The notes: generated from the letters alone by a model not told the origin. Numbered from the stretch's first letter, positions 35,755-46,427 are shown. The stretch is DNA of 64,000 bases from Ruminococcus sp. (GCA_015066815.1 SVNR01000005.1:1-64000); one strand, 5' to 3'. A program made the numbers and translations.

Positions 35755-36918
35755 TTAATTCTTGAGCTGTATCGGCATGAGAAGATATATGAAGCTCTCG
35801 CCGACAGTCGGGATGATTTTTACAGGTCTGTTAGGAGCAGTAAGCTGGATTTTTATTTTGTCCGTTTCGCACGCCTTCAGCGCATCAAGCAAAAACTTGT
35901 TGTTGAAGCCTATCTCTATTGACGGGCCGTTAACCTCTGCAGGGATAGAATCGTTTAATTTTCCGATGTTGGTTTTGCAGTCTATTCTGAGTATTCCGCC
36001 GTCAAAAATACATCTTACCGGACGCTTGTTCTTTTCGTTGATAAGAAGTGAACAGCGTTCAATACTATCAGAAAAGTCCTTTGTTTTAACAATAACTTCT
36101 GTTGTAAAGCTACTTGGAAGACTTGCTTTATAATTGTGAAATTCACCTTCAAGAAGTCTTGAAACAACAATATATCCGGAAATCTCAAATATTATGTTCT
36201 TAGCACTTGTATATATTTTACAGGTTTCATCAGAAGTTGTTTTTGCATCGTTCTGTTCCTGTCCGGAGTCGTCAGAGGAAGACTTTGCCATATCACCCTT
36301 AGCAAGAAGTTTTGATATTTCGTTAAGAGTTTTTGAAGGAACAACAAAGCTTGTCTCTTCTGCTCCCGGCGCAGGTTCTGTTCTGACTGCGAGTCTGAAT
36401 CCGTCAATTGCTACCATACGGAAGATATTGTCATAAATATCAAAAAGCTCACCTGTCAGGATCGGCTTACTGTCGTTTATTGATACGGCGTGGTTTGTGT
36501 GCTCGATCATGTTTTTGAGGATATACTGAGGAATCTCGAAGTATTTTTCATTGTCAATAACAGGAAAAGCAGGGTATTCATCCGGAGGCATAGCAGAAAT
36601 ATCGTATGTTGTATCGTTGCCTGTAATGTTAACGTTCAGTTTTTCGTCAATAGTAACAGTAACTTCATCGGAAGACATTTTTCTGATGATTTCACTGAAC
36701 AGTCGTGAATTAATTACTAATTCACCTGAGCTTTCTGAGTTAACTTCCAGATTTGTGCGGATACCTAATTCAAGATCAAAGCCTGTAAGCTCGAGATTGT
36801 TTTCTGTCAGTTTAAGCTTCATTCCTTCAAGAGCTGCTATGTTGGATTTTGTAGCAACTGCTTTTGAGACATTTGTTATTGCGTCATGCAATCGGTTCTT
36901 ATTGCATATGAATTTCAT
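35755..36918 (-). CDS. dnaN: DNA polymerase III beta subunit (sliding clamp)
   Basis: 387 aa, slightly longer than usual. It begins [20 protein letters not shown] and has the three-domain clamp pattern. [20 protein letters not shown] and [13 protein letters not shown] come in the middle, and [14 protein letters not shown] is at the C-terminus. The extra length lies around residues 210-230, a polar stretch ([19 protein letters not shown]) at the end of domain 2. It looks like a surface loop insertion. The ring encircles DNA and tethers polymerase III. AAAGGTCC precedes the start, and the origin spacer lies upstream. Confidence 0.97.
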   Translation of the reverse strand: MKFICNKNRLHDAITNVSKAVATKSNIAALEGMKLKLTENNLELTGFDLELGIRTNLEVNSESSGELVINSRLFSEIIRKMSSDEVTVTIDEKLNVNITGNDTTYDISAMPPDEYPAFPVIDNEKYFEIPQYILKNMIEHTNHAVSINDSKPILTGELFDIYDNIFRMVAIDGFRLAVRTEPAPGAEETSFVVPSKTLNEISKLLAKGDMAKSSSDDSGQEQNDAKTTSDETCKIYTSAKNIIFEISGYIVVSRLLEGEFHNYKASLPSSFTTEVIVKTKDFSDSIERCSLLINEKNKRPVRCIFDGGILRIDCKTNIGKLNDSIPAEVNGPSIEIGFNNKFLLDALKACETDKIKIQLTAPNRPVKIIPTVGESFIYLLMPIQLKN

Positions 36919-37374
36919 TTTTTATAAACCGGACCTTTCTTTCAAAAATGAAGACGTTAACCTTCCGAAATAAATAATATAATTAATAAAAAAGTTAACA
37001 GTCGCAGTAGTAGGGGGTGTGGAGTTGTTGAAATGAACGTTAACCTCTGATGGATTCTTGTTTCTTTAATCAACAATGCTCCGTGGATTTTTTGTTTGGG
37101 ATTTTTGAAAACTTTTGTTGATGTTGAGAGCGTGGAATGTTGTGGAGTTGAATTGGAAAATTTGTTGAGAGTTTTCTTGAAAACATTGTTTTTACACAAT
37201 TGATTTTTCTGGTTTTTCTGTTAAAACCGTTGAGGGTCTGTTGGAAAGCTGTTAACATCCTTTCGAAGAAAAGCTTTAAGACAAGCTATTTTCTGAAGAA
37301 TGTTGTGTTTAAATTTTTAAACGGGTTTTCAACAGAGTGTTGAAATGTTTGTGGAGAAACTGTTGGCCGGATGT
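36919..37374. other. dnaA-dnaN spacer: probable oriC unwinding region with DnaA-box-like sites
   Basis: There is no gene in this 456-nt spacer. An AT-rich block (36968-36993) is followed by CAGTAGTAG (37005-37013), GGGG (37014-37017) and TGTGGAGTT (37018-37026). That is the order AT-rich DUE, DnaA-trios, GC spacer, DnaA box described as the basal unwinding system in B. subtilis. Further box-like sites on the same strand are CGTGGATTT (37082), CGTGGAATG (37131), TGTGGAGTT (37141) and TGTGGAGAA (37350). None is the perfect TGTGGATAA. Confidence 0.7.
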
Positions 37375-38730
37375 TTATTTGCCTTTATCACGGATATTTT
37401 TTATGATGTCGTCAACTGTTTCCTTAAGGCTTACATCCTTTTTCAGATTGTGTTCTACGTTGTTTATTGCATATACTATAGTAGAATGATCTCTTCCGCC
37501 GAACTCTGTTCCTATTGCAACAAGGGACATCTGGGTTATCTCTCTTACTACGAAGATAGCTATTTTTCTTGCGTTTGATATCTGTGCTGCTCGCTTGTTG
37601 GAGCGTATGTCATCCGGAGTTACTCCGTATACGTTTGCTACTTCGGCGATTATTTTTTCAACAGTTATCGGGATCGGCTGATCGTCGTTGAGAATATCCC
37701 TGATAACGCTTTGTGCCATTGCCATTGTCGGAGGGCTTCCTGCGAGATGCTTTAACGCTTTGAGTTTTTTTACTGCGCCTTCGAGCTGACGGATGTTTGT
37801 TTTCAGTCTGTTTGCTATAAACTCTGAAACCTCGTCGGGGAGATTCAGGTTGAGAAGCTCTGCTTTTCTTCTTATTATTGCGATTCTTGTTTCAAAGTCC
37901 GGAGTGGATATATCAGCGATAAGTCCCCACTCAAACCTTGTTCTTATTCTGTCCTCGAGAGTTTTTATGTCCTTTGGCGGTTTATCTGATGTAAGAACTA
38001 TCTGTCTTCCGTCCTTGTGAAGCTCGTTGAAGGTGTGGAAAAACTCTTCCTGTGTACTTTCCTTGCCGGCTATGAACTGAACGTCGTCTACAAGAAGTAC
38101 GTCGGCGTTTCTGTATTTTTCGTGGAACGTCGTTGTTTCTTTTTTCATTTTTATGGCATCAATAAGCTCGTTGGAGAAGGTTTCTCCTGTTACATATATA
38201 ATGTTGATACCCGGACGTCTTTCTTTCATTTCGTTTGCTATAGCAGTAAGGAGATGGGTTTTTCCAAGTCCTGAAGGACCGTGTATGAAAAGCGGATTGT
38301 ATGTACTTCCGTTGTTGTCCTTTGCTACCGCTGTACATGCTGCATATGCAAATTCGTTGGATTTTCCTACTATAAAAGTATCAAAGGTATAGTCGTATTC
38401 TGCTCCCTCGAAGCTTTTTTCAAGCTGCTGGTGCTTTTCGTCTATTTCGTCCATATCTACCTTAGGGGCAGAATTCTGGTTGTCCTGTATTGTTACAACT
38501 ATCTCCGCATCTATTCCGGTTACTTCCTTAAAAGCTTCCTTGAAAAGCTTTTCGTAGTTGTTTAAGAATGTATCTTTCTGAAATTCGGTAGGGAAGAACA
38601 GGATTATCTGTTTTCCGTCAAAGCCTTTTGTTTGTATTGGCTTTATCCAGAGATTGTATGCCGTTTCCTGTACTCCGCCGGATTCTACGCAATGCTCTTT
38701 GACCTTGTCAAAAAGTTCTTCAAAGGACAT
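37375..38730 (-). CDS. dnaA: Chromosomal replication initiator DnaA
   Basis: 451 aa. Domain I (about 1-85) recruits partners. Domain II is a short linker rich in Asp, Glu and Gln. The AAA+ domain has Walker A IHGPSGLGKTHLLTAIA, Walker B VLLVDDVQFIAGKEST and a sensor region with LEDRIRTRFEWGLIADI. C-terminal domain IV carries the box-binding signature GGRDHSTIVYAI. GGAGG lies 11 nt before ATG 38730. A good promoter stands 100 nt upstream. It is transcribed away from rpmH, the usual divergent arrangement at Firmicutes origins. Confidence 0.98.
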   Translation of the reverse strand: MSFEELFDKVKEHCVESGGVQETAYNLWIKPIQTKGFDGKQIILFFPTEFQKDTFLNNYEKLFKEAFKEVTGIDAEIVVTIQDNQNSAPKVDMDEIDEKHQQLEKSFEGAEYDYTFDTFIVGKSNEFAYAACTAVAKDNNGSTYNPLFIHGPSGLGKTHLLTAIANEMKERRPGINIIYVTGETFSNELIDAIKMKKETTTFHEKYRNADVLLVDDVQFIAGKESTQEEFFHTFNELHKDGRQIVLTSDKPPKDIKTLEDRIRTRFEWGLIADISTPDFETRIAIIRRKAELLNLNLPDEVSEFIANRLKTNIRQLEGAVKKLKALKHLAGSPPTMAMAQSVIRDILNDDQPIPITVEKIIAEVANVYGVTPDDIRSNKRAAQISNARKIAIFVVREITQMSLVAIGTEFGGRDHSTIVYAINNVEHNLKKDVSLKETVDDIIKNIRDKGK

Positions 38731-38829
38731 ATTTTCTTCATCCTCCTGTAAAAATTAAGAATCTTTGGTTCTTTTGCTGTTGTTGTTTTAAAGCGACGTT
38801 AACTTCTGCCGCAATTGCAATTATCATTA

Positions 38830-38858
38830 ATTATAGCATATTTTAAATTTTATTTCAA
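38830..38858 (-). promoter_or_regulatory. Sigma-A promoter of dnaA
   Basis: On the minus strand TTGAAA (38858-38853), a 17-nt spacer and TATAAT (38835-38830), about 100 nt before the dnaA start. Confidence 0.8.
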
Positions 38859-39092
38859 GTAAGATTTCACGCATCAGCTTCTATATTTTGAGAGTGGTTT
38901 TTATGCTTTATTGCTGTTTTGTTGTTTTTCAGAGGCTGTCTGATTGTCAGACACCGGGAAATATCAGCAGAGATGGGAGCGAATTTTTTTGTTAACCTTC
39001 TTTTGTTTTTATGCATTTGTGTTATATAGTATAGTTTTTGACCCTGTTAATTGTGGATTTGATAAATTAATTTTAAAATTTATTAAAAAGAC

Positions 39093-39122
39093 TTGACACA
39101 GACAATTGTATTGGGATATAAT
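39093..39122 (+). promoter_or_regulatory. Strong sigma-A promoter of rpmH
   Basis: Consensus TTGACA (39093-39098) and TATAAT (39117-39122) with an 18-nt spacer. It leaves a leader of about 150 nt before rpmH. Confidence 0.85.
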
Positions 39123-39281
39123 TTATTATTGCAGGGTTATGTTATTTATTCATTATTCATTTTATTTTCATGAATATGATGATAGGCTGCTTATTGTAGT
39201 TTTATTATTGAATAAAAACTGTAGGCTCTCTGTTAATGAGTGCCTTGAATATCTATCTATTAAAATCGGAGGTAATTAAAA

Positions 39282-39416
39282 ATGAAAAGAACTTATCAGC
39301 CAAAGAAGCTTCACAGAAAGAAGGAACATGGTTTCAGAAAGAGAATGTCTACACGCAACGGACGTAAGGTTCTCGCTCGCAGACGTTTAAAGGGCAGAGC
39401 AAGACTCTCTCACTGA
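39282..39416 (+). CDS. rpmH: 50S ribosomal protein L34
   Basis: 44 aa: [20 protein letters not shown], then [20 protein letters not shown]. This is the complete, highly conserved L34 sequence, and is short enough to be missed by length filters. CGGAGG lies 9 nt before ATG 39282. It is the first gene of the rpmH-rnpA-yidD-yidC-jag group. L34 is a late-assembling basic protein of the large ribosomal subunit. Confidence 0.98.
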   Translation: MKRTYQPKKLHRKKEHGFRKRMSTRNGRKVLARRRLKGRARLSH

Positions 39417-39434
39417 TTTTTTTGAATGAAGCTT

Positions 39435-39461
39435 GTCAGTGACGGAATTTCCGTTGCTGAC
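39435..39461 (+). other. Stem-loop just after rpmH
   Basis: GTCAGTGACGG pairs with CCGTTGCTGAC (11 bp with two G-T pairs). No T run follows on the plus strand, so it is more likely an mRNA processing or stabilising hairpin between rpmH and rnpA than a terminator. Confidence 0.45.
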
Positions 39462-39588
39462 AGCAAAAAAATTTATCAGCCGGTATGCACGAAACTGACT
39501 GAGTTATCAGATGTGCAGGGCAATAAGAATAAAATTATTATAGTGAAGGTCAGTTTTTTTCTGGCGTTCAATATAATTATGTCAGGAA

Positions 39589-39615
39589 GACCACAATTAT
39601 TATTTTTTTGTGGTC
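39589..39615 (+). other. Stem-loop before rnpA (possible attenuator)
   Basis: GACCACAA pairs with TTGTGGTC around a T-rich loop, 28 nt before the rnpA start. It could lower rnpA expression relative to rpmH, consistent with the poor rnpA ribosome site. Confidence 0.4.
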
Positions 39616-39642
39616 TATTTAATTAAGAAAACAAATATTTAT

Positions 39643-40005
39643 ATGCTTTATACTGAGGTACTGAATAAAAACAAGGATTTTCTTAATCTGTACCGCAGAG
39701 GGAGATCGATAGTCTCAAGGACTGTCGTTATTTATTTCAGGAAAAACGGCCTCCCCTGTAACAGATTTGGCATAACTGCGGGAAAAAAAGTAGGAAACGC
39801 AGTTATGAGAAACCGTGCAAAACGAATAATAAGACAGGCTTATCGAGAAAATGAACTTTTGTTTCCGCTGGGAATCGATATTGTTTTCGTTGCCAGAAGG
39901 CAAGCTGCAGAGGTAAAGGAAGACAAGCTCAGTGAATATCTTAGAAAATATGCTGTTGAGGAGATCAATGCATATCTGGCTTCTTCGGAGGAAACAAAAA
40001 TATGA
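39643..40005 (+). CDS. rnpA: Ribonuclease P protein component
   Basis: 120 aa starting [20 protein letters not shown]. The RNP signature is present: [20 protein letters not shown] and RQAYRE. It binds the RNase P RNA and helps cleave 5' leaders of pre-tRNA. The earlier GTG at 39610 lies inside a hairpin, so ATG 39643 is preferred, although its ribosome site is weak. It overlaps yidD by 4 nt. Confidence 0.95.
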   Translation: MLYTEVLNKNKDFLNLYRRGRSIVSRTVVIYFRKNGLPCNRFGITAGKKVGNAVMRNRAKRIIRQAYRENELLFPLGIDIVFVARRQAAEVKEDKLSEYLRKYAVEEINAYLASSEETKI

Positions 40006-40274
40006 AAGCTTTTATAAGAAGATTATATCTGTTTCCAGTAATACTTTACCGGAGATTTATTTCTCCTCTTAAACCACCCTGCTGCCGTTTTACTCCTACC
40101 TGCTCTGCTTATACTATAACGGCAATCGAAAGATTCGGTATAATAAAAGGAACTGTGCTTGCGCTATGGCGTATTCTCAGATGCAATCCGTTCTGCAAGG
40201 GCGGAATAGATCCTGTTCCTGAGAAATTCAGTTTCTTTGATGAAAAAAGAAAAAATGGAGGAGATAATACTTGA
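40002..40274 (+). CDS. yidD: Membrane protein insertion efficiency factor YidD
   Basis: 90 aa: [20 protein letters not shown], then [30 protein letters not shown] and PVPE. This is the full YidD pattern with its conserved cysteines. It is a small amphipathic membrane-associated protein that supports YidC-dependent insertion. Its start overlaps the rnpA stop (ATGA) and its stop overlaps the yidC TTG start. Confidence 0.96.
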   Translation: MKAFIRRLYLFPVILYRRFISPLKPPCCRFTPTCSAYTITAIERFGIIKGTVLALWRILRCNPFCKGGIDPVPEKFSFFDEKRKNGGDNT

Positions 40275-41443
40275 AGATTTTAGGTTATCCGCTTGGATTA
40301 ATAATGTATGGGATCTATTACTTCTGCAAAAGCTACGGATTATCACTTATCATATTTGCGATACTTACAAAAGCTCTGCTGCTTCCTCTCAATATAAAAA
40401 GCCAGCAAAGCGCTGCAAAAATGAGAGCGTTGAACCCTAAGCTTGAAAAAATAAGAAAAAGCTTTGCAAACAACCCTCAGCGAATGCAGGAGGAACAGAT
40501 GAAGCTTCAGGCAGAAGAGGGCGTAAGTCCTATGTCAGGATGTCTTCCTGCTCTTATCCAGTTCCCGATACTTTTCGGTATCGTTGACGTAGTTTACAAG
40601 CCGCTTACACATATTGTGAGAATAAGCAAGGATACCATCGATGCTGCTGTAAAGCTTATGGAAAAAATCCCGGGGATATCAAAAACTGATTTGTCAGTAA
40701 ACTACCGTGAGCTTACACTTCTGAAGTATGCCTCTGATCCTGAGTACACAAGTTATTTTTCTGATATGGGATCTGATTTCATGTCAAAAATAGCTGATTT
40801 TAACTCCAGCAACATGTTCTTAGGCTTTATAAACCTCGGAACAAAGGCAGATTTTCATCCGGAAAAATGGACAGCGGGAGCTATAGCTCTTATAATGATT
40901 CCGGTTCTTTCAGGTCTTGTGAATCTTTTATCAACTATTATTTCACAGATCCATCAGAAGAAAACAAATCCCGCTGCTGCAAGTATGGGAAGCATGAATC
41001 TCATGATATACGGTATGTCTGTATTTTACATCTGGGTTTCCTTCAGTATTCCTTCAGGTGCCGCTTTTTACTGGACAGTTTCAGGAATACTCGGACTTAT
41101 ACAGATGATAGTGTTCAACAAGTACTATACGCCGGAAAGATGTGAGGCTATTCTCGCAGCGGATAAGGAAAAGAACAAGAACAAAAAGCCGGACTTCATG
41201 CAGCGCCTTATGGCTCAGCAGCAGGAAATGCTGGCTCAGCAGAACGGACAGGGAGGCGCCGGAAAAAGAGGCGATCTTTCAAGATCCGAATATAACGAAA
41301 TAAACAGAAAAGCCATAAACCAGGCAAGAAAGATAATAGACGCAAAGTACACTGACGTTGGTGAGGACGACGATCTTCTCAACCTTGCAAGAAAACGTAT
41401 GGCTCAGAAATACGGCGATGATTTTGCCGAGGAAAATGATTAA
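40271..41443 (+). CDS. yidC: Membrane protein insertase YidC (SpoIIIJ/OxaA family)
   Basis: 390 aa with five core helices. Landmarks are [20 protein letters not shown] (containing the conserved positive residue), [20 protein letters not shown], and [20 protein letters not shown] followed by [20 protein letters not shown]. The charged C-terminus is long ([15 protein letters not shown]). An insertion of about 70 residues lies between the second and third core helices (around [20 protein letters not shown]), as in many Clostridia. No lipobox is visible. TTG 40271 is the start, with GGAGG upstream, coupled to yidD. Confidence 0.95.
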   Translation: MKILGYPLGLIMYGIYYFCKSYGLSLIIFAILTKALLLPLNIKSQQSAAKMRALNPKLEKIRKSFANNPQRMQEEQMKLQAEEGVSPMSGCLPALIQFPILFGIVDVVYKPLTHIVRISKDTIDAAVKLMEKIPGISKTDLSVNYRELTLLKYASDPEYTSYFSDMGSDFMSKIADFNSSNMFLGFINLGTKADFHPEKWTAGAIALIMIPVLSGLVNLLSTIISQIHQKKTNPAAASMGSMNLMIYGMSVFYIWVSFSIPSGAAFYWTVSGILGLIQMIVFNKYYTPERCEAILAADKEKNKNKKPDFMQRLMAQQQEMLAQQNGQGGAGKRGDLSRSEYNEINRKAINQARKIIDAKYTDVGEDDDLLNLARKRMAQKYGDDFAEEND

Positions 41444-41482
41444 GGATTATTGTACTTTTACTAATAAAAAGGAGTGATTGGA

Positions 41483-42379
41483 ATGAAGAACATATTTGTC
41501 GGAAAAACAATTGATGAAGCTAAGATGAAAGCTTCTGAGGCGTTTGGGGTTCCTGTGGAGGATATCACCTTTACTGTACTTGAAGAACCTAAGAAGGGGC
41601 TTTTCGGACTTATAAAGAGTGAGGCTAAGATAGAAGCGGAGTATGTTTCAGGTGATACATCAGAAGAAGCTGTTTCAGATAATTACACTGCTGAAGTTCC
41701 TGAAGCGGATGCGTCAGGTACAGAAGAAGCCGGAGCTTCAAAGACTAAGTTTGAGGGAAACAAGGCTGAAGCTGCTGTAAATTATGTTTTCAACATCTTT
41801 GATAAGATGGGTGTAAAAGCAGAATATACTTTTGAAGAAGCTGAAGACGGAGTTATCATTAATCTCAACAGTGAGGATACAAGCTTTATAATAGGAAGAA
41901 GAGGAGAAAACCTCGACGCTTTACAGTATCTTGCATCAATGTTCTGCAACAGACTTGATGATGAATATTACAGAGTCGTTCTTGACAGCAACGGATACAG
42001 AGAAAAGAGGAAGAAGACTCTTGAGGATCTTGCAAAGAAGATCGCAAAGAACGTACTCAGATCGGGACGTTCAACAGTTCTTGAACCGATGAATCCATAT
42101 GAAAGAAGAATCATTCATTCAATGATCTCTGAGATCGAGGGTGTTTCTTCACGTTCTGTAGGTGAAGAGCCTTACAGAAAGATCATCATTTCATCACTCA
42201 ACAAAAAAGATAACAGACATGGCGGCAAAAAAGGCGATAAGCGCAGAGGTGACGGCAGAAGAAACAGAAACTTTGAGCCCAGATCCCTTGACCTTAAGAC
42301 AAGCTTTGAAAAGGACTACAAAAAGCCAAAGCCGGAGGATGACCTTAAGGCCGGTCTGTACGGAAAAATAGAAATATAA
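41483..42379 (+). CDS. jag: RNA-binding protein Jag/KhpB (SpoIIIJ-associated)
   Basis: 298 aa. The Jag_N domain (about 1-52) starts MKNIFVGKTIDEAKMKASEA and contains KKGLFGLIKSEAKIE. An acidic linker follows. The KH domain (about 90-165) has NLNSEDTSFIIGRRGENLDA. The R3H domain (about 170-235) has LEPMNPYERRIIHSMISE. A Lys/Arg-rich tail completes it. It is an RNA chaperone that works with KhpA on cell-envelope mRNAs. ATG 41483 is 8 nt after AAGGAG; the earlier ATG at 41474 lies in the ribosome site. Confidence 0.93.
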   Translation: MKNIFVGKTIDEAKMKASEAFGVPVEDITFTVLEEPKKGLFGLIKSEAKIEAEYVSGDTSEEAVSDNYTAEVPEADASGTEEAGASKTKFEGNKAEAAVNYVFNIFDKMGVKAEYTFEEAEDGVIINLNSEDTSFIIGRRGENLDALQYLASMFCNRLDDEYYRVVLDSNGYREKRKKTLEDLAKKIAKNVLRSGRSTVLEPMNPYERRIIHSMISEIEGVSSRSVGEEPYRKIIISSLNKKDNRHGGKKGDKRRGDGRRNRNFEPRSLDLKTSFEKDYKKPKPEDDLKAGLYGKIEI

Positions 42380-42386
42380 AAGAATC

Positions 42387-42417
42387 TTCCCCGGTGAACC
42401 TTTTTTTCATCGGGGAA
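42387..42417 (+). other. Stem-loop between jag and mnmE
   Basis: TTCCCCGGTGAA pairs with TTCATCGGGGAA around an 8-nt loop of C and T. There is no T run after it, so it probably attenuates or processes the transcript rather than ending it. Confidence 0.45.
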
Positions 42418-42442
42418 ATAATTTAGGTGGTGCTGAATATAT

Positions 42443-43807
42443 ATGTCAACGGTTGCAGCGATATCAACGCCTAACGCTATAGGCGGAATATCTGTAATAA
42501 GGATCTCCGGACCTGACTCTTTTTGTATCTGCGATAAGGTTTTCAGAGCGTATAACGGAAAAAAAGCTTCAGAGATGGAGGGCTATACATGTGCATACGG
42601 AGAGATTTCTGAAAACGGAGAAAAGCTTGACGATGTGGTTCTTACTGTGTTCCGTGCGCCGAAAAGTTATACCGGCGAGGACGTGGCGGAGATATCCTGT
42701 CATGGCGGAATGTATATAACAAGACAGATCCTGAGGCTTGTCACAGCATCGGGAGCGGAGCTTGCCGGAGCAGGTGAATTTACCAAAAGAGCGTTTCTGA
42801 ACGGCAAAATGTCCCTTACTCAGGCAGAGGCAGTAATGGATGTTATTTCATCAAACAGCAGAAGCGAACTGAGATACGCTGTCGCACTCAAGGACGGAGC
42901 CATGTTCAGAAGAATATCATCTGTCAGGGAAAAGCTTCTTAAGGTTCTCGGAGATCTTGCGGCATGGGCAGATTATCCTGAGGAAGAGGATATTCCTTTT
43001 GTTGAGCCTCAGAAGCTTGACGCAGATCTTGAGGACATACGTGCAGAGCTTTCCGGACTTTCTTCTACATATGACTATGGAAAAATAATAAAAGAAGGCA
43101 TAAACACAGTCATAGTAGGAAGACCGAACGTTGGAAAATCAACTCTGATGAACTGTCTTAGCGGATACGAGCGGAGTATTGTGACGAACATAGCCGGAAC
43201 TACAAGAGACGTAGTTGAAGAGTATGTAAAAGTAGGCGAGCTTACGATAAGGCTTTCGGATACTGCAGGCATACGAAGCACCGATGATTGTATAGAACAA
43301 AAAGGAGTAGAGATAGCATACGGAAAAATAAAAGAAGCGGATCTTATACTTGCTGTATTTGATTCATCCGAAGAGTTATCTGATGACGATAAGAAAATAA
43401 TTGATTCCTTGTCAGAAAAAAATGCTATAGCGCTTCTGAACAAATCAGACAAGGAGCGCAAGGCGGATACCGGATATCTTGAAGCTCACTTTAAGTATGT
43501 CATAGAAATATCTGCAAAGCATTCGGACGGAATAGAAGGACTTGAACAGTGTCTTGAAAAAATGTTTATAAACGAAGAAATAGATGCTCAGGGCGGAATA
43601 ATTGCAAACGAACGCCAGAAGCTCTGTCTTGAGATGTCGCTTTCATCTGTAAACAATGCAATATCGGCACTCAGAGCCGGTGAAAGTCTTGATGCTGTTA
43701 CTGTTCTTATAGATGAATCACTTGCCGGGCTTCTCAGGCTTACGGGTGAAAACGTTGCAGACAGTGTAGTAAATGAAGTGTTCTCACGTTTTTGTGTGGG
43801 AAAGTAG
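42443..43807 (+). CDS. mnmE: tRNA modification GTPase MnmE (TrmE)
   Basis: 454 aa. The N-terminal folate-binding domain starts [20 protein letters not shown]. The helical domain contains a G domain with [32 protein letters not shown] and NKSD. The C-terminus ends FCVGK, the conserved CIGK-like motif. With MnmG it installs carboxymethylaminomethyl groups at wobble U34 of tRNAs. It is followed 16 nt later by mnmG. Confidence 0.98.
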   Translation: MSTVAAISTPNAIGGISVIRISGPDSFCICDKVFRAYNGKKASEMEGYTCAYGEISENGEKLDDVVLTVFRAPKSYTGEDVAEISCHGGMYITRQILRLVTASGAELAGAGEFTKRAFLNGKMSLTQAEAVMDVISSNSRSELRYAVALKDGAMFRRISSVREKLLKVLGDLAAWADYPEEEDIPFVEPQKLDADLEDIRAELSGLSSTYDYGKIIKEGINTVIVGRPNVGKSTLMNCLSGYERSIVTNIAGTTRDVVEEYVKVGELTIRLSDTAGIRSTDDCIEQKGVEIAYGKIKEADLILAVFDSSEELSDDDKKIIDSLSEKNAIALLNKSDKERKADTGYLEAHFKYVIEISAKHSDGIEGLEQCLEKMFINEEIDAQGGIIANERQKLCLEMSLSSVNNAISALRAGESLDAVTVLIDESLAGLLRLTGENVADSVVNEVFSRFCVGK

Positions 43808-43823
43808 GAAAGGAAAGTTTTTG

Positions 43824-45704
43824 ATGGAATATGTAATGGGAAGCTATGATGTCATAGTTGTCGGAGCAGGTCATGCCGGAGTAGAAGCTGCTCTTGGAGC
43901 TGCAAGACTCGGCTGTTCGGCTGCGCTGTTTACTATTTCTCTTGATACGATAAGCAATATGCCTTGCAATCCCTCTATAGGCGGAACAGCCAAGGGACAT
44001 CTTGTGCGTGAGATAGACGCTCTCGGCGGTGAAATGGGAAGAGCGGCAGACAAATGCTTCATACAGAGCCGTATGCTCAACAAGGGACGAGGTCCCGCTG
44101 TACACAGTCTGAGAGCACAGGCAGACAGAAAGCTTCTTCATCAGTATATGAAAAACGTTTGTGAAAATCAGGAAAACCTTGATATAAAGCAGGCGGAAGT
44201 AACCGCTGTTATAACAGAGGACGGAAAAATAACAGGAATAAAAACTCATCTTGGTGCTGTATATCATGCAAAGGCAGTTATCATAGCCACAGGCACATAT
44301 CTCAGAGGAAAGATACACGTTGGTGAAAGCTCCTACACAGGAGGACCTGATGCTATAATAGCTCCGATGAGTCTTACTGATTCTCTTAAAGAAAACGGAA
44401 TAACTCTCAGACGCTTTAAAACAGGTACGCCGTGCCGTGTACACCGCAGAAGCATAAACTTTGATATTCTCGAAAAGCAGGATGGGGACGATGATATAAC
44501 CCCGTTTTCCTTTGAGACAGACAGGAGCGGACTGAAGAATCAGGTAAGCTGCTATATTTCATATACAAACGCAGAGACTCACAGAGTAATAAAAGAAAAT
44601 CTTCATCGTTCTCCTCTCTATGGAGGCAAGATAGAGGGTGTTGGTCCGAGATACTGTCCTTCTATCGAGGACAAGATAGTAAGATTTGCAGATAAGGAAA
44701 GACATCAGCTTTTTATAGAGCCTATGGGACTTGATACTGACGAATATTATCTTCAGGGAATGTCATCATCTCTTCCGGAGGATGTACAGCTTGCTTTTTT
44801 AAGAACTATAAAAGGCCTTGAAAACGTAGAGATAATGCGTCCTGCATATGCTATCGAATATGACTGCTGTGATCCTACTGAGCTTCTTCCTACGCTTGAA
44901 TTCAAAAACATCAGCGGACTTTACGGAGCAGGTCAGTTCAACGGAACAAGCGGATACGAGGAGGCAGCAGCGCAGGGACTTGTTGCCGGAATAAACGCAG
45001 CCTTGAAGATACAGGGAAAAGAACCTCTTATTCTTGACAGAGCAAGCTCATATACAGGAACGCTCATAGACGATCTTGTTACAAAGGGATGTGACGATCC
45101 TTACAGAATGATGACCTCAAGGAGTGAATACAGGCTGCTTCTCAGACAGGATAACTGTGATCAGCGTCTTACACCGATAGGTCACAGGATAGGTCTTATA
45201 AGTGATGAACGTTTTGAAAGACTAAAAATAAAAGAAAAACAGATAGCTGAGGAGTTTGAGCGTGTAAGTACTCTTAACATCGCTCCGAGTGAAGAGCTGA
45301 ACAGATTTCTTGAGGAAAACGGAACGACTCCTATGTCTACAGGCTGCAAGCTGGTAGATCTTATGAGAAGGCCGCAGCTTAACTATTTTATGCTTGAAAA
45401 ATTTGATAAAAACAGGCCGTCACTTGATTTTTACGTGTGTGAGCAGGTAGATCTGAAGATAAAGTATGACGGTTATATCCAGAAGCAGATAGCACAGGTC
45501 GAACAGATGCGTAAGCTCAACGATAAGGTTCTTCCGGAGGATATAGATTATAAGGAGATAAAGGGCTTAAGACTTGAAGCAGTTGAAAAGCTTTCAAAAT
45601 TCAGACCCTTCAGTATAGGTCATGCTTCAAGAATATCCGGTGTATCGCCTGCTGATATTTCCGTTCTGCTTATATGGCTTGAACAGACAAACAGAAAAAA
45701 ATGA
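43824..45704 (+). CDS. mnmG: tRNA uridine-5-carboxymethylaminomethyl synthase MnmG (GidA)
   Basis: 626 aa. The FAD-binding start is [20 protein letters not shown], and signature blocks include [22 protein letters not shown] and [15 protein letters not shown]. The C-terminal MnmE-interaction part contains [15 protein letters not shown]. It begins at ATG 43824, after GGAAAGG; an earlier in-frame ATG at 43773 would overlap mnmE by 35 nt and lacks a good site. It acts with MnmE in tRNA wobble modification. Confidence 0.98.
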   Translation: MEYVMGSYDVIVVGAGHAGVEAALGAARLGCSAALFTISLDTISNMPCNPSIGGTAKGHLVREIDALGGEMGRAADKCFIQSRMLNKGRGPAVHSLRAQADRKLLHQYMKNVCENQENLDIKQAEVTAVITEDGKITGIKTHLGAVYHAKAVIIATGTYLRGKIHVGESSYTGGPDAIIAPMSLTDSLKENGITLRRFKTGTPCRVHRRSINFDILEKQDGDDDITPFSFETDRSGLKNQVSCYISYTNAETHRVIKENLHRSPLYGGKIEGVGPRYCPSIEDKIVRFADKERHQLFIEPMGLDTDEYYLQGMSSSLPEDVQLAFLRTIKGLENVEIMRPAYAIEYDCCDPTELLPTLEFKNISGLYGAGQFNGTSGYEEAAAQGLVAGINAALKIQGKEPLILDRASSYTGTLIDDLVTKGCDDPYRMMTSRSEYRLLLRQDNCDQRLTPIGHRIGLISDERFERLKIKEKQIAEEFERVSTLNIAPSEELNRFLEENGTTPMSTGCKLVDLMRRPQLNYFMLEKFDKNRPSLDFYVCEQVDLKIKYDGYIQKQIAQVEQMRKLNDKVLPEDIDYKEIKGLRLEAVEKLSKFRPFSIGHASRISGVSPADISVLLIWLEQTNRKK

Positions 45705-45722
45705 GAATAAGGACGGTGTCAT

Positions 45723-46427
45723 ATGTTACCCGAATACAGCGAATGCCGAAAAGTTTTTGAAGAAAACGGACTCGTGCTTACAGAGGAGGTTTATGAAAAG
45801 CTTGACATATATGCTGAGTTTCTTGTTGAAACAAACAAGGTCATAAACCTCACTGCTATAACTGAGCCTTCGGATATTCTGATAAAGCATTTTGCGGACA
45901 GCATATCGATAACAAAGTATGTTGATTTTTTTGACAAAGCAAGAGCGATAGACGTAGGTACAGGAGCAGGCTTTCCGCTTCTTCCTGTAAAAATATATAA
46001 GCCGGATATAAGGATAACACTGCTTGACGGAAACAACAAAAGAATACGTTTTTTGTCGGAGCTTTGTGAAAAAATATCAGTGGACGCCGAATGCATCCAT
46101 GAAAGAGCAGAGCTTCTGGCACGCAGGGATGAATACAGGGAGCAGTATGATATTGCAACCGCAAGAGCTGTCTCAGCGATGCCTGTTCTTAGCGAATACT
46201 GTATGCCGTTTGTGAAAAAAGGCGGTATATTCTGTGCTATGAAGGGACCTTCAGAGGATATAGCTGCCGCACATAATGCAATAAAGCTTCTCGGAGGGGA
46301 GCTTCAGAATGATATAAGCTATGAAATAAACGGTGAACAGAGAAGAGTTGTACTCGTAAAAAAAATATCCCGGATTTCGCCAAAATTCCCCAGAGCTTCT
46401 GGTAAAATAAAATCAAAACCGCTGTAA
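45723..46427 (+). CDS. rsmG: 16S rRNA (guanine-N7) methyltransferase RsmG (GidB)
   Basis: 234 aa. The core is VINLTAITEPSDILIKHFAD followed by the SAM site IDVGTGAGFPLLPVKI and LLDGNNKRIRFLSELCEK. It methylates G527 of 16S rRNA; loss gives low-level streptomycin resistance in other bacteria. AAGGACGG precedes ATG 45723. It is the last gene of the mnmE-mnmG-rsmG run, with a terminator overlapping the stop codon. Confidence 0.97.
   Translation: MLPEYSECRKVFEENGLVLTEEVYEKLDIYAEFLVETNKVINLTAITEPSDILIKHFADSISITKYVDFFDKARAIDVGTGAGFPLLPVKIYKPDIRITLLDGNNKRIRFLSELCEKISVDAECIHERAELLARRDEYREQYDIATARAVSAMPVLSEYCMPFVKKGGIFCAMKGPSEDIAAAHNAIKLLGGELQNDISYEINGEQRRVVLVKKISRISPKFPRASGKIKSKPL

Larger units (their letters stand above)
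38731..39281. other. dnaA-rpmH divergent spacer (second part of the origin region)
   Basis: 551 nt without a gene. It holds the divergent dnaA and rpmH promoters, a small inverted repeat GTCTGA/TCAGAC near 38938-38952 and one DnaA-box-like TGTGGATTT (39052-39060). Transcription and gene strand diverge here, which marks the replication origin side. Confidence 0.7.

Noticed and set aside
39429-39626. 66-aa frame between rpmH and rnpA
   Set aside because: No ribosome site; the region holds two stem-loops and no family resemblance.
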